A DNA stretch of 63,038 nucleotides from an uncultured Bacteroidales bacterium (GCA_937884485.1 CALGCG010000016.1:1-63038), one strand, 5' to 3'; shown: positions 33,401 to 42,517, counted from the first letter of the stretch. The notes: generated by a model from the sequence alone, not told the origin. Program-made: numbers and translations.

Positions 33401-35992
33401 ATGGGAAAGAAGAGTACGGCTGGGAAGCCTAAGGCGAAGGGCGGCGTGAAGGCCGCAGGGAAGGGCAAGGGCACCTCGAGGGTTAAGTCGGGGGGCTCTT
33501 GGCTGGCTTTTGTGAAAGGGGAGCGCTTTGCGCACCTAAGGGGCGGGGTGTATGTGCTGTTTGCGGTGTTTCTGCTGTTTTCGCTGACGGGTTACTACGC
33601 GACGGGTTGCGACCCGACGCGTCACTGGCTGAAGGCGCTGGGTTACGGTACGGCGGAGTTTTTTGCGACGAAGCTGTTCGGCATCGGCAGCCTGGGCTTT
33701 GCGCTACTGTTCTTCGTCTATGGCATGCGGCTGTGGGGTGTGAGGGTGATGCCGTGGTGGAAGACGCTGGGGAGCACGCTGTTCTGGATGGTGTGGCTGA
33801 GTGTGACGCTGGGCTATATAGCGGTGAAGTGGATCTGCGGGGGCGTGGGTTTCGAGCAGTTTGCGGGCATCGGGCTGCTGCTGGCGGAGGCGCTGGAGGG
33901 GTTGATGGGGTGGTTCACGCTGGTGCTGCTGGTGGCGCTGGCCGTGACGGTGCTGGTGACGGTGCACAAGATGGAGCTGCCGGAGGTGAGGATGCCGAAG
34001 GTGGTTGCAGTTAAGAGTTATGAGTTAGGAGTTAAGAGTGATGAGTCAGGAGTTAAGAGTGAGGAGGCTGGGGGGGGTGTGATAGACCTGAATGTGCAGC
34101 AGGAGGAAGAGGACGAGGGCGCCGACTTCGAGGAGGCGGCGATGGCCCTGTTTGCGAAGCATGCGGAGGAGCCGGAGGCGGAGGCAGTTAAGAGTTATGA
34201 GTTAGGAGTTAAGAGTTATGAGTCAGGAGTCAAGAGTGAGGAGGCTGGGGGGGAGCCGGAGGCAGAGGCAGTTAAGAGTTATGAGTTAAGAGTTAAGAGT
34301 GAGGAGGCTGGGGTTAAGAGTGAGGAGGCGAAGGGGGATGGAGACGGAGTGACGTTCACGATAGAAGGGATGGACGATGAGGGGCCGGAAGAGCGGGGAA
34401 CACCGGAAGAGAGGGAGGTTGCGGAAAATGCGGAGGAGGAGCTGTCGGAGGACGACTACCGCAGGCACTACGGCGTTGATGAGCCGTACGACCCGCACCT
34501 GGACCTGGGCGACTATGTGATGCCTGACACGGGGCTGCTGGAGGACTGGGAGGTGGCGAACGCGAGGGTGACGAAGGAGGAGCTGGTGGCGAACAAGGAC
34601 CGGATTGTGCAGACGCTGAAGGACTACGGGATAGAGATTACGGACATCAGCGCGAGCCCGGGGCCGACGGTGACGCTGTACAAGATCAAGCCGGCGCCGG
34701 GGGTGAGGATCAGCAAGATCAAGGGCTTGGAGGACGACATAGCGCTGAGCCTGGCGGCGCTGGGCATACGCATCATTGCGCCGATCCCTGGGGAGAGCAA
34801 TGTGGGCATAGAGGTGCCGAACGCGAAGCCGCAGATTGTGGCGATGAAGACGATGCTGGAGAGCGAGGCCTTCGAGAAGGCGAAGGAGAAGATGGAGCTG
34901 CCGATAGCCTTCGGCAAGACGATCTCGAACGAGTGTTTCGTCACGGACCTGGCGAAGATGCCGCACCTGCTGATGGCGGGAGCTACGGGCACGGGCAAGT
35001 CGGTGGGTCTGAACGCCGTGCTGGCGAGCCTGCTGTACACGAAGCATCCGAGCGAGCTGAAGCTGGTGCTGGTGGACCCGAAGAAGGTGGAGTTCAGCCT
35101 GTATTCGGCGCTGGAGCGCCACTACCTGGCGAAGATGCCGGACGAGGACGATGCTGTGATCACGGACGTGAAGAAGGTGGTGAGGACGCTGAACAGCCTG
35201 TGCATAGAGATGGACAGCCGCTACGACCTGCTGAAGCAGGCGAAGGTGAGGAAGATTACGGAATACAACGAGAAATTCTGCAAACGGATGCTGAACCCGG
35301 AGCACGGGCACAGGTATCTGCCGTATATAGTGGTGGTGATAGACGAGTTTGGCGACCTGATCATGACGGCCGGCAAGGAGGTGGAGCTGCCGATAGCGCG
35401 ACTGGCGCAGCTGGCGCGAGCGGTGGGGATACACCTGATCATCGCCACGCAGCGACCGACGACGAATATCATCACGGGCACGATCAAGGCGAACTTCCCG
35501 GCGAGGGTGGCGTTCAGGGTGACGAGCGGCATCGACTCGAAGACGATCCTGGACACCGGTGGCGCACAGCAGCTGATAGGGCGCGGCGACATGCTGATAT
35601 CGCTGGCGGGGAAGGACATGATCAGATTGCAGTGTGCGCTGATAGACACGCCGGAGATTGAGAGGCTGGTGCGTTTCATCGGGGACCAGCGGGGCTATCC
35701 CGAGGGATTCGAGCTGCCGGAGTACCTGGACGAGAACGAGGAGCCGAACAAGGAGTTTGACGCGAAGCACAAAGACGAGTTCTTCAACGACGCGGCGAGG
35801 TTGGTTGTGGCGAGCCAGTTTGGGAGCACGAGCCTGCTGCAGAGGAAGCTGCAGCTGGGGTACAACCGCGCGGGGCGCATCATAGACCAGCTGGAGGCCG
35901 CGGGCATCGTGGGCCCGAGCAACGGGAGCAAGCCGAGGGATGTGCTGGTGCACGACGAGGTGAGCCTGGAGGAGATACTGAGGCAGTTATGA
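33401..35992 (+). CDS. ftsK: DNA translocase FtsK with repeat-invaded linker
   Basis: Division-septum motor that pumps chromosomal DNA and activates dimer resolution. 863 residues. A basic N-terminus and four membrane spans (about 45-195) are followed by a low-complexity linker (about 205-370). The motor has alpha and beta ATPase parts with Walker A GATGTGKS at 527-534, Walker B VVVIDEFGDLI, and a C-terminal gamma winged helix (SLLQRKLQLGYNRAGRIIDQLE) that reads KOPS sites in homologues. The linker contains three blocks of the 7-residue repeat VKSYELG/VKSDESG/VKSEEAG, encoded by the GAGTTA-type 7-bp DNA repeat also found between genes here. The stop codon also comes from such a repeat. Confidence 0.95.
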   Translation: MGKKSTAGKPKAKGGVKAAGKGKGTSRVKSGGSWLAFVKGERFAHLRGGVYVLFAVFLLFSLTGYYATGCDPTRHWLKALGYGTAEFFATKLFGIGSLGFALLFFVYGMRLWGVRVMPWWKTLGSTLFWMVWLSVTLGYIAVKWICGGVGFEQFAGIGLLLAEALEGLMGWFTLVLLVALAVTVLVTVHKMELPEVRMPKVVAVKSYELGVKSDESGVKSEEAGGGVIDLNVQQEEEDEGADFEEAAMALFAKHAEEPEAEAVKSYELGVKSYESGVKSEEAGGEPEAEAVKSYELRVKSEEAGVKSEEAKGDGDGVTFTIEGMDDEGPEERGTPEEREVAENAEEELSEDDYRRHYGVDEPYDPHLDLGDYVMPDTGLLEDWEVANARVTKEELVANKDRIVQTLKDYGIEITDISASPGPTVTLYKIKPAPGVRISKIKGLEDDIALSLAALGIRIIAPIPGESNVGIEVPNAKPQIVAMKTMLESEAFEKAKEKMELPIAFGKTISNECFVTDLAKMPHLLMAGATGTGKSVGLNAVLASLLYTKHPSELKLVLVDPKKVEFSLYSALERHYLAKMPDEDDAVITDVKKVVRTLNSLCIEMDSRYDLLKQAKVRKITEYNEKFCKRMLNPEHGHRYLPYIVVVIDEFGDLIMTAGKEVELPIARLAQLARAVGIHLIIATQRPTTNIITGTIKANFPARVAFRVTSGIDSKTILDTGGAQQLIGRGDMLISLAGKDMIRLQCALIDTPEIERLVRFIGDQRGYPEGFELPEYLDENEEPNKEFDAKHKDEFFNDAARLVVASQFGSTSLLQRKLQLGYNRAGRIIDQLEAAGIVGPSNGSKPRDVLVHDEVSLEEILRQL
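34008..34329 (+). repeat. Three in-frame blocks of 7-bp repeat in ftsK linker
   Basis: Blocks at about 34008-34069, 34191-34246 and 34269-34329 read GTTAAGAGTTATGAGTTAG and close variants. A 7-bp DNA unit gives a 7-residue protein period, seen as V-K-S-x-E-x-G. Each block ends in GAGGAGGCTGG. Confidence 0.9.
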
Positions 35993-36066
35993 GTTATGGG
36001 TTATGGGTTATGGGTTATGGGTTATGGGTTATGGGTTATGGGTTAAGAGTTAAGGGTTAAGAGTCA
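35985..36066. repeat. 7-bp tandem repeat overlapping ftsK stop
   Basis: GTTATGA then many GGGTTAT units, ending GGTTAAGAGTC. The ftsK TGA (35990-35992) lies in the first unit. Confidence 0.92.
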
Positions 36067-36085
36067 ATTTTAATTAATATATGAT

Positions 36086-36343
36086 ATGAAAAAGAAGGTT
36101 TTATTGTGGGTGATGGGTGTTGTGGGGCTGGTTTGTATTGCAGGGATGACGGGCTGCTCGAAGGAGAAGAGGTGCCGTTGTTCGGTGTTGCATTCGTCGA
36201 GGGTGCGGATTATCAGGATAGCGTCGGGGGAGTGCGAGGACTTGAAGCTGTTCAGGTACCACACGCCGCTGGATTCGCTGATGGTGGATTCGCTGCTGTG
36301 TACGGACTATGAGTTCGGGATAGACACGATTTTTTCGAAATAA
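36086..36343 (+). CDS. Small Cys-rich lipoprotein 1
   Basis: 85 residues with a lipoprotein signal (lipobox AGMTGC, Cys 24). The mature start CSKEKRCRCSV has three Cys in nine residues, with further single Cys (GEC, LLCTDY) later. Not recognised as a known family. A similar gene follows 35 nt downstream and a third at 44159, all sharing C-x4-6-C-x-C right after the lipid anchor. It lies between two repeat arrays and starts at an ATG preceded by an AT-rich leader. Confidence 0.7.
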   Translation: MKKKVLLWVMGVVGLVCIAGMTGCSKEKRCRCSVLHSSRVRIIRIASGECEDLKLFRYHTPLDSLMVDSLLCTDYEFGIDTIFSK

Positions 36344-36378
36344 GAATTAAAGATTAACAATTAATATTATTTTTTATT

Positions 36379-36639
36379 ATGAAGAAGACGGAAATGGCGA
36401 AGGTCATGGTTGCGGCGGCGCTGGCGGTGGTGCCGATGTTGTGCGGCTGCAGCAAGGAGCACCGTTGCAAGTGTGTGACGACGAATGTGGCAGACGACGG
36501 TCTGCTGAAGTATTTTGTTGTGGAGGGTTCGATAGGGTGCGAGGATATCAAGGAGATGTCGTATGAGGTTCATGGTATCGACGTGGCGCTGGAGGAGGAG
36601 GAGGTGCTTGAGGTGGACTGCCGAGATTTTGGGGAGTGA
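36379..36639 (+). CDS. Small Cys-rich lipoprotein 2
   Basis: 86 residues. Signal peptide with lipobox PMLCGC, mature start CSKEHRCKCVT, then IGCEDIKEM and VDCRDF. Clearly a paralogue of the preceding gene (same CSKE-x-RC-x-C start, ExCxDxK in the middle, same length). The CxC pair suggests metal binding or a disulfide, and the next gene carries CxC and thioredoxin CPYC motifs. Function unknown. Confidence 0.7.
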   Translation: MKKTEMAKVMVAAALAVVPMLCGCSKEHRCKCVTTNVADDGLLKYFVVEGSIGCEDIKEMSYEVHGIDVALEEEEVLEVDCRDFGE

Positions 36640-36644
36640 GGATG

Positions 36645-36684
36645 GTTAAGGGTTATGGGTTATAGGTTATGGGTTATGGGTTAT
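36645..36684. repeat. 7-bp tandem repeat (GGGTTAT) overlapping the next start codon
   Basis: About five units; the last unit (GGTTATG) contains the start codon of the MauE-thioredoxin gene. Confidence 0.85.
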
Positions 36685-37555
36685 GAATGATGAGGTAGGC
36701 TGCAGGGTTTGGTGGAGGAGTGTGCTGAGGGTGCTGACGGGGGTTGTGTTTTTCCTGTCGGCGGTGGGGAAGCTTGTGGGGATAGACGAGTTTGAGTTGT
36801 ATGTGTATTCGTACGGCTGGCTGCCGTTGTCGGCGAGTTATATGGCTGCGCGGGTGTGCATAGGAGTGGAGTTGGCGTTGTCGGTGCTGTTGTGTGCGGG
36901 GTGGTATGAGCGACTGACGCGTACGGCGACGTTGCTGCTGCTGCTGTTTTTCACTGTGGTGCTGTGCTATGCGGTGTTGGTGGGCAGGGATGATTCGTGC
37001 CAGTGCTTCGGGCAGATGGTGGATATGGATCCTGGGGAGAGCCTGCTGAAGAACGGGGTGCTGATAGTGATGGTGCTGCTGGCGAAGCCGCAGGGGGCGC
37101 GACCGCACAGAAGATGGGAGAGGGTGCTGTCGGTGGCGGCGCTGGTTGTGGCGCTGGCGGTGCCTTTCGTGGTGTCGGTTCCCGACAACTGGGGTTTCGG
37201 ACCGCAGAGGGAGCCGTATGGAGCAGAGGCGCTGAAGGGAGCCGTTGGAGAGGGAGGAGCGCTGTCGGCGATGGGCGTTGGAGAGGGACGCCGGATGGTG
37301 GCTTTTGTGACGCCGAACTGCCCGTACTGCAAGCTGGCGCGCGAGAAGCTGGGGTCGCTGGCGAAGCGTCACGGTATTGCGGAGGAGAAGATAGTGTATG
37401 TGGAGCCGTCGGATATAGGCGACTCGCTGTTTATAGCGATTACGTACGGTGCGCGGCCGCTGATGATGCTGATGGAGGGGGAGGAAGTGAGGACGACGTA
37501 TCACCTGAGGAATGTGGACGAGAGCGAGGTGGAGGAGTTTTTGGGGAAGTTATGA
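36683..37555 (+). CDS. MauE/DoxX-like membrane protein with C-terminal thioredoxin-like domain
   Basis: 290 residues. The N-terminal ~150 residues hold four membrane spans of the MauE/DoxX type, with the motif CQCFG in the last loop (GRDDSCQCFGQMVD). A fifth span (about 148-165) leads to an extracytoplasmic thioredoxin-like domain with VAFVTPNCPYCKLARE (CPYC). This layout suggests a membrane disulfide relay: the membrane part passes electrons to the CPYC domain. The two small Cys-rich lipoproteins just upstream are possible partners (inference). Start and stop codons are both formed by flanking 7-bp repeats. Confidence 0.8.
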   Translation: MNDEVGCRVWWRSVLRVLTGVVFFLSAVGKLVGIDEFELYVYSYGWLPLSASYMAARVCIGVELALSVLLCAGWYERLTRTATLLLLLFFTVVLCYAVLVGRDDSCQCFGQMVDMDPGESLLKNGVLIVMVLLAKPQGARPHRRWERVLSVAALVVALAVPFVVSVPDNWGFGPQREPYGAEALKGAVGEGGALSAMGVGEGRRMVAFVTPNCPYCKLAREKLGSLAKRHGIAEEKIVYVEPSDIGDSLFIAITYGARPLMMLMEGEEVRTTYHLRNVDESEVEEFLGKL

Positions 37556-37589
37556 GTTAAGAGTTAAAAGTTATGAGTTAAGAGTTAAA
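37550..37589. repeat. 7-bp tandem repeat overlapping the MauE-like stop
   Basis: GTTATGA/GTTAAGA/GTTAAAA units; the TGA at 37553-37555 is within the first unit. Confidence 0.85.
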
Positions 37590-37643
37590 GACAAACAATC
37601 AATTCAATATATTAATTTATCATTTTAAAAAAAGGAAACAACA

Positions 37644-39053
37644 ATGAGTGGTTTTTTTGGTATTGTATCGGAGAGTCCCTGTATCAGTGATCTTTTTTAC
37701 GGGACGGACTATCATTCGCATCTGGGGACGAAGCGTGCCGGCCTGGCGACGTTCGACGGGATGCAGGCGCACCAGAATATACACAATATACAGAATTCGC
37801 ACTTCCGTCCGAAGTTTGCGAAGGACCTGGAGGAGATGAAGGGCAATGTGGGGATAGGGGTGATCAGCGACACGGAGGCGCAGCCCGTGATGGTGAATTC
37901 GCACCTGGGAAGATTTGCGATAGCGACGGTGTCGAAGATCAACAACATCGACGAGTTGGTAGAGGATTGTCTGAGCAAGCACCAGCAGTTTACGGACTTG
38001 AGCATAGGTCGGACGAACCCGACGGAGCTTGTGGCGCTGCTGATCACGCAGGGGAAGACATTTGTAGAGGGAATAGAGAATGTGTACAACCGTGTGAAAG
38101 GAAGCTGCACGATGCTGATACTGACGCCGCAGGGCATCATAGCGGCGCGAGACCGCTATGGCCGCACGCCGATTGTGATAGGAAAGCGGAACAAGGACTT
38201 TGCGATAGCCAGCGAGAGCCATTCATACGTCAACCTGGGATTTGAGACGGAGTATTATGTCGGGCCGGGGGAGATAGTGAAGATGAGCACGCTGGGAGGG
38301 ATGGAGGTGCTGCGCGCGGCGGAGAAGCGTCTTCAGGTGTGCTCGTTCCTGTGGATATACTACGGATATCCTTGCACGGAGTATGAGGGCATCAATGCCG
38401 AGGAGGTGCGATACAACCTGGGACGAATCATGGGAGAGAGGGACGATGTGGACGCAGATTTTGTGAGCCCGATTCCGGACAGCGGAATCGGTATGGCGCT
38501 GGGCTACAGCAACGGGCGCCAGATACCGTACAAGCGAGGGCTGCTGAAATACACGCCGACGTGGAGCCGGAGTTTTATGCCTGTGAACCAGTCGGACCGC
38601 CTGCTGGTGGCGCGGATGAAGCTGATCCCGTCGAGGGCGGTGCTGGAAGGCAAAGAGGTTGTGTTCTGCGACGACTCCATAGTGCGTGGCACGCAGTTGA
38701 GAGACAATGTGAAGATGCTGTACGACTACGGTGCCAAGAGGGTGCATGTGCGCATCAGCTGTCCGCCGTTGGTGCACGGGTGCACGTTTCTCAATTTCAG
38801 CGAAAGCAAGACGGACCGCGAGTTGATTACGCGCCGCGTCATAGAGGAGCTGGAGGGCGGCACGATAAGGAACCTGGAGGCATATCACGATGCGTCGACA
38901 CCCGAGTATGGGCGCATGGTGGAGGTGATACGACAGCATGTCGGCGTCGACACGTTGAAATTCAACACGGTGGAGGATGTGTGTGATGCAATAGGGATGC
39001 CGAAAGAAAGGATCTGCACACACTGTTTCGACGCATCGTCGTACGGCGACTGA
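37644..39053 (+). CDS. Amidophosphoribosyltransferase-like protein lacking the N-terminal nucleophile Cys
   Basis: 469 residues of the PurF family, which normally makes phosphoribosylamine from PRPP and glutamine. The C-terminal phosphoribosyltransferase has the PRPP loop VVFCDDSIVRGTQL (about 337-350). The N-terminal Ntn domain begins MSGFFGI instead of MCGI, so the glutaminase nucleophile Cys is Ser. Bacteroides homologues I recall begin MGGFFG, so this looks like a lineage feature and not a lesion. The protein may use free ammonia or have another role. It ends ICTHCFDASSYGD. Gene is single, after a repeat array. Confidence 0.88.
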   Translation: MSGFFGIVSESPCISDLFYGTDYHSHLGTKRAGLATFDGMQAHQNIHNIQNSHFRPKFAKDLEEMKGNVGIGVISDTEAQPVMVNSHLGRFAIATVSKINNIDELVEDCLSKHQQFTDLSIGRTNPTELVALLITQGKTFVEGIENVYNRVKGSCTMLILTPQGIIAARDRYGRTPIVIGKRNKDFAIASESHSYVNLGFETEYYVGPGEIVKMSTLGGMEVLRAAEKRLQVCSFLWIYYGYPCTEYEGINAEEVRYNLGRIMGERDDVDADFVSPIPDSGIGMALGYSNGRQIPYKRGLLKYTPTWSRSFMPVNQSDRLLVARMKLIPSRAVLEGKEVVFCDDSIVRGTQLRDNVKMLYDYGAKRVHVRISCPPLVHGCTFLNFSESKTDRELITRRVIEELEGGTIRNLEAYHDASTPEYGRMVEVIRQHVGVDTLKFNTVEDVCDAIGMPKERICTHCFDASSYGD

Positions 39054-39082
39054 AAAAAGAAGAGAAGAACCAAAGAAAATCC

Positions 39083-40909
39083 ATGCAAACTTTGAAGAGA
39101 CTACTACCGCTGCTACTGATTGTGCTATCTCTACCTGCAGTACGAGCACAGATGGGACAAACGCCTACCGTGATATCGGTGGGAGACATATTGCATAATT
39201 ATGGGTTGGACACGGCGATGGTCAATGACACCGCCTATGTCATGGACTATCTGGGGAGCCAGCCGCAGGACTATGTGGCGCTTACGACGTATTGTGTGTC
39301 GGTGCGCACGAAGGCCAACAGTGCGATATCGTCCATAGAGAATGACTACCGCCACAGTGACAGTCTGATATGGATAGATTCGAACACGGTGCTGGCGGAC
39401 TACAATATCTATGAGTACCGTTTGCGCCGTTTGGCGGATTTGATGGGCAGGCTGAGTATACGATACAGTCGAATGGAGCAGCAGCGAGTGGAAGCCGAGA
39501 AAGAGGCAGCGCGCCAGCGAGCCATAGAAGAGGCTGCGAGACGGCAGCGAGAGCGCGACAAGACGGCGTCGGACCTGAGGTCCAACATCGACCTTCATCA
39601 CCGTGCGATTATCAAGTCGTGCGACGGGGTGGGCGTCAGGGACAAGAACCGCCTGAAGGAGCTGAAGGATCTGTACTATTCCTATTTGATGGTCTATAAC
39701 AAGTATGACCTCTCGGCAGGACATGCCACGCCGGAATCCATCCAGCAGCTTGACGAGCTGAATGCGTTTCAGAACGACCTGTTGGAGAATGTGATAGGGC
39801 CGAACTCGTTGCCGTCGCAGATAGAGAATTTCAAGAATCAGCTGAAAGTGCGCTGCGAAAAAGAAAACAGCGATGTCTATCGAAGCTACTCGAGGGTGTT
39901 CAAGCAGACGCCGTTGCCGGCGGTCACCTTTGCGGATGTGAAGGAATACGGCGACTATATCAACCGGCTGCAGACGGTGTCGAATGTACAGAACCGATAC
40001 CTTCAGACGCTGGACCTCCGCGAGAGCATCAATGCCAACTCCGAGCAGATTATACAGTTGTATGGGAAGAAGTATCGAGACGCCGTCAACTCGTACAAGG
40101 ATGTCCTGCGGAGTGTCAACCTGGTGCCCTCGTTTACCTCGAATGCGGAGAGTATCAACTTCATTCGAGAATTGGAGGAGTTCATAGCAGCGCAGCAGCG
40201 CTACATTGACGACTACACCATACTTGAGGACATCACCACACGCACGGATTCCATTGTCAACGGCCGGACGAGCCGATTCCGCGATGTTGTCAACGCCTAC
40301 CGCAAGGTGCAACCCACGCTGGTACCTTGGCCAAGATACAGGACGGTAGAAGAGGCGGACCTGTATGATGAGCAGCTGGGGCTTGTTGTCAAGGTGCAGC
40401 AGTGCTACCTGAAAGTGAACGAGAAGCGGGCCCAGATAGAGCGCCTGGACGATACACTGATGGATTCGCGCAAGATAGACCGCACGCTCTACAACGGATA
40501 CCGACTTTTCCGCAAGCAGGCCGACCTTGAGCCGTCTTTTTCCACGGTGGAGCGAGGGGAGAGTTTCCTGACGATGCTGGAGTCTCATATTGAGATGCAG
40601 CGGTTGTGCATGGAGACCTTTGGCAAGCGTAGGCTGATTGCCGACAATGCCGAACGGATTGCGGGGAAACATGCAAATTATTCCAACATAGCCAAAGCGT
40701 ATAAGCGAATGGCCAAGGTGTACGACGACTTCGGCGAGATTACCAATATCGAAGACCTTCGCCGTTACGCCCGGCAGACGGATGCCTACATTGACATGCA
40801 GGAGGCTTTTCTGCGGCTGATAGCCAGTGATTATGCCTCAAGCAGTGATTCCCAGTTGAGAAAAGAAACCGACATTGAAAGAATCAAGACTGTTATCGGT
40901 CTTGATTAA
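39083..40909 (+). CDS. Secreted helical-repeat protein of unknown function
   Basis: 608 residues, signal peptide ending near VRAQ. The mature protein is almost entirely charged alpha helix with a coiled-coil segment at about 130-165 (RMEQQRVEAEKEAARQRAIEE). From about residue 265 on, a unit of about 70-75 residues recurs several times: a Y-x-x-x-[FLR]-K/R helix, a P-x-[FVP] turn, then a helix with L-x6-7-Q-x-x-Y (NRLQTVSNVQNRYLQ, LEEFIAAQQRYID, QLGLVVKVQQCYLK, LESHIEMQRLCME). I recognise no family. It starts 29 nt after the PurF-like gene and ends at a bidirectional terminator. Confidence 0.7.
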   Translation: MQTLKRLLPLLLIVLSLPAVRAQMGQTPTVISVGDILHNYGLDTAMVNDTAYVMDYLGSQPQDYVALTTYCVSVRTKANSAISSIENDYRHSDSLIWIDSNTVLADYNIYEYRLRRLADLMGRLSIRYSRMEQQRVEAEKEAARQRAIEEAARRQRERDKTASDLRSNIDLHHRAIIKSCDGVGVRDKNRLKELKDLYYSYLMVYNKYDLSAGHATPESIQQLDELNAFQNDLLENVIGPNSLPSQIENFKNQLKVRCEKENSDVYRSYSRVFKQTPLPAVTFADVKEYGDYINRLQTVSNVQNRYLQTLDLRESINANSEQIIQLYGKKYRDAVNSYKDVLRSVNLVPSFTSNAESINFIRELEEFIAAQQRYIDDYTILEDITTRTDSIVNGRTSRFRDVVNAYRKVQPTLVPWPRYRTVEEADLYDEQLGLVVKVQQCYLKVNEKRAQIERLDDTLMDSRKIDRTLYNGYRLFRKQADLEPSFSTVERGESFLTMLESHIEMQRLCMETFGKRRLIADNAERIAGKHANYSNIAKAYKRMAKVYDDFGEITNIEDLRRYARQTDAYIDMQEAFLRLIASDYASSSDSQLRKETDIERIKTVIGLD

Positions 40910-40953
40910 GAAGGGCTCAATGTTGGAGAATTGACTTTCCGGTAGCAGTGGAA

Positions 40954-40986
40954 AAAAAACGTCCGCACATGATGCGGACGTTTTTT
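40954..40986. terminator. Bidirectional terminator
   Basis: Perfect 14-bp stem including A and T runs (AAAAAACGTCCGCA / TGCGGACGTTTTTT) between converging genes at 40909 and 41005. Confidence 0.93.
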
Positions 40987-41004
40987 GTTTATGCCTCTGT
41001 GGTT

Positions 41005-42462
41005 TTATTTTTTCACGGGAATGCTTTCCAGAGTGGCCACAAGGTAATCGTAGAACTTCTTGCTGCTGGGGATGTTGGCGCGCTCGTCGGGGCTGTGGGG
41101 GCTCTGCAGCGTGGGACCGAAGGAGATCATCTCCATCTCGGGATATTTGCCGCCGAGCAGGCCGCATTCGAGACCGGCGTGGATGGCCACCACGGCGGGC
41201 TCTTTCTTGTAGAGCTTCTTGTAGGTGGCTTTCATGGTCTTCAGCAACTGGCTCTCCATGTTGGGTTTCCAGCCGGGATAGGCACCGCTGAGCTGGCATT
41301 TGCCACCTGCGAGCTCGGCCAGACATACGAGGCGTTCGGCCAGGGCCTCCTTGGCGGTGTCGACGCTGGAGCGCAGGAGGGCTTTCACCGTGAAGTTCTT
41401 GCTGGAGGTGGTTTTGACGATGGCCAGGTTCAGCGAGGTCTCCACGAGGCCTTCCATATCCTTGCTCATGCGGATGACGCCGTTGGGGGCCACCATCATG
41501 AGGTTGATGATCTTCTGCGTGTCGGCATCGGTCATTACGCTGGGAGTCATGCGGACTTTCTCGTATTTCATGAAGAAGTCGGGTTCGACGTTGGCAAGCT
41601 CTTTCTTCACCCATCCGGCCACTTTGTCAAACTCCTTGAGGATGCATTCGGTGTGCTCCTTGGGGAAAGCGATGATGGCTTCGGCGTCGCGCGGGATGGC
41701 GTTGCGCATGTTGCCGCCCTCGATGCTGATCAGTCGCAGGCCGCACTCGGCGACCCAGCGGAGGTGGCGGAAGAGGAGCTTGTTGACGTTGGCGCGGCCG
41801 CTGTTGATTTCCATGCCGCTATGGCCGCCCTTGAGGCCGCCGAGAGTCAGCTTGTAGGCCACCATGCCCTTGGGAGCTTTCTCGGTGGCGAAGGGGATAT
41901 TGATGGTGGCGTCGACACCGCCGGCGCATCCCACATAGAGCTCGCCCTCGGTCTCGCTGTCGAGATTCAACAGGTAGTCGCCGTGGAGCTCGCCCTTCTT
42001 CAGGCCGAAAGCGCCGGTCATACCGGTCTCTTCGTCGGTGGTGATGAGGGCCTCCAGCGGACCGTGCTTGATGGTCTTGGAGGTGAAGACGCCCATGATG
42101 GCGGCCACGCCCAGACCGTCGTCGGCACCGAGGGTGGTGTCGTCGGCATACACCCAGTCACCGACAATCTTGGTCTTGATGGGGTCCTTCAGGAAGTCAT
42201 GCTTCTTGCCGGCACGGGCCTGGGGCACCATGTCCATGTGAGCCTGCAGTACCACGGGATGCACTTTTTCCATGCCTTTGGTGGCGGGTTTGCTCAGAAT
42301 GATGTTGCCCACTTTGTCTACACGGCAGTCAATTTTGTTCTTTTTTGCCCAGTTTACCAGGAATTCGCGCACTATTTCTTCGTGCTTCGAGGGACGCGGG
42401 CATTTTGTCAGAGCATCGAAATTGCTCCACAACTCTTTGGGGTCGAGGTCTTTGATTGTCAT
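41005..42462 (-). CDS. pepD: Aminoacyl-histidine dipeptidase PepD
   Basis: Cytosolic M20C zinc dipeptidase, cleaving Xaa-His and other dipeptides. 485 residues, full length. Metal and catalytic residues are H75 and D77 (LQAHMDMVP), D114 (TTLGADDGLG), E144-E145 (TTDEETGMTGA) and a final His in the C-terminal part (AIHAGLECG). It has its own Bacteroidetes promoter (42510-42517) and terminator, so it is probably monocistronic. Confidence 0.95.
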   Translation of the reverse strand: MTIKDLDPKELWSNFDALTKCPRPSKHEEIVREFLVNWAKKNKIDCRVDKVGNIILSKPATKGMEKVHPVVLQAHMDMVPQARAGKKHDFLKDPIKTKIVGDWVYADDTTLGADDGLGVAAIMGVFTSKTIKHGPLEALITTDEETGMTGAFGLKKGELHGDYLLNLDSETEGELYVGCAGGVDATINIPFATEKAPKGMVAYKLTLGGLKGGHSGMEINSGRANVNKLLFRHLRWVAECGLRLISIEGGNMRNAIPRDAEAIIAFPKEHTECILKEFDKVAGWVKKELANVEPDFFMKYEKVRMTPSVMTDADTQKIINLMMVAPNGVIRMSKDMEGLVETSLNLAIVKTTSSKNFTVKALLRSSVDTAKEALAERLVCLAELAGGKCQLSGAYPGWKPNMESQLLKTMKATYKKLYKKEPAVVAIHAGLECGLLGGKYPEMEMISFGPTLQSPHSPDERANIPSSKKFYDYLVATLESIPVKK

Positions 42463-42509
42463 AACAAGGTTTATTTTTTATGTTGTTGTTTATTTCTTTT
42501 TACGGGATG

Positions 42510-42517
42510 CAAAGTTA
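42510..42517 (-). promoter_or_regulatory. -7 box of pepD promoter
   Basis: TAACTTTG on the minus strand, about 48 nt before the pepD ATG. The -33 TTG is not clear. Confidence 0.6.

Noticed and set aside
33308..36066. 7-bp arrays as CRISPR or telomere-like sequence
   Set aside because: Units are only 7 bp with no unique spacers and no cas genes, so not CRISPR. They are internal and scattered, not terminal.
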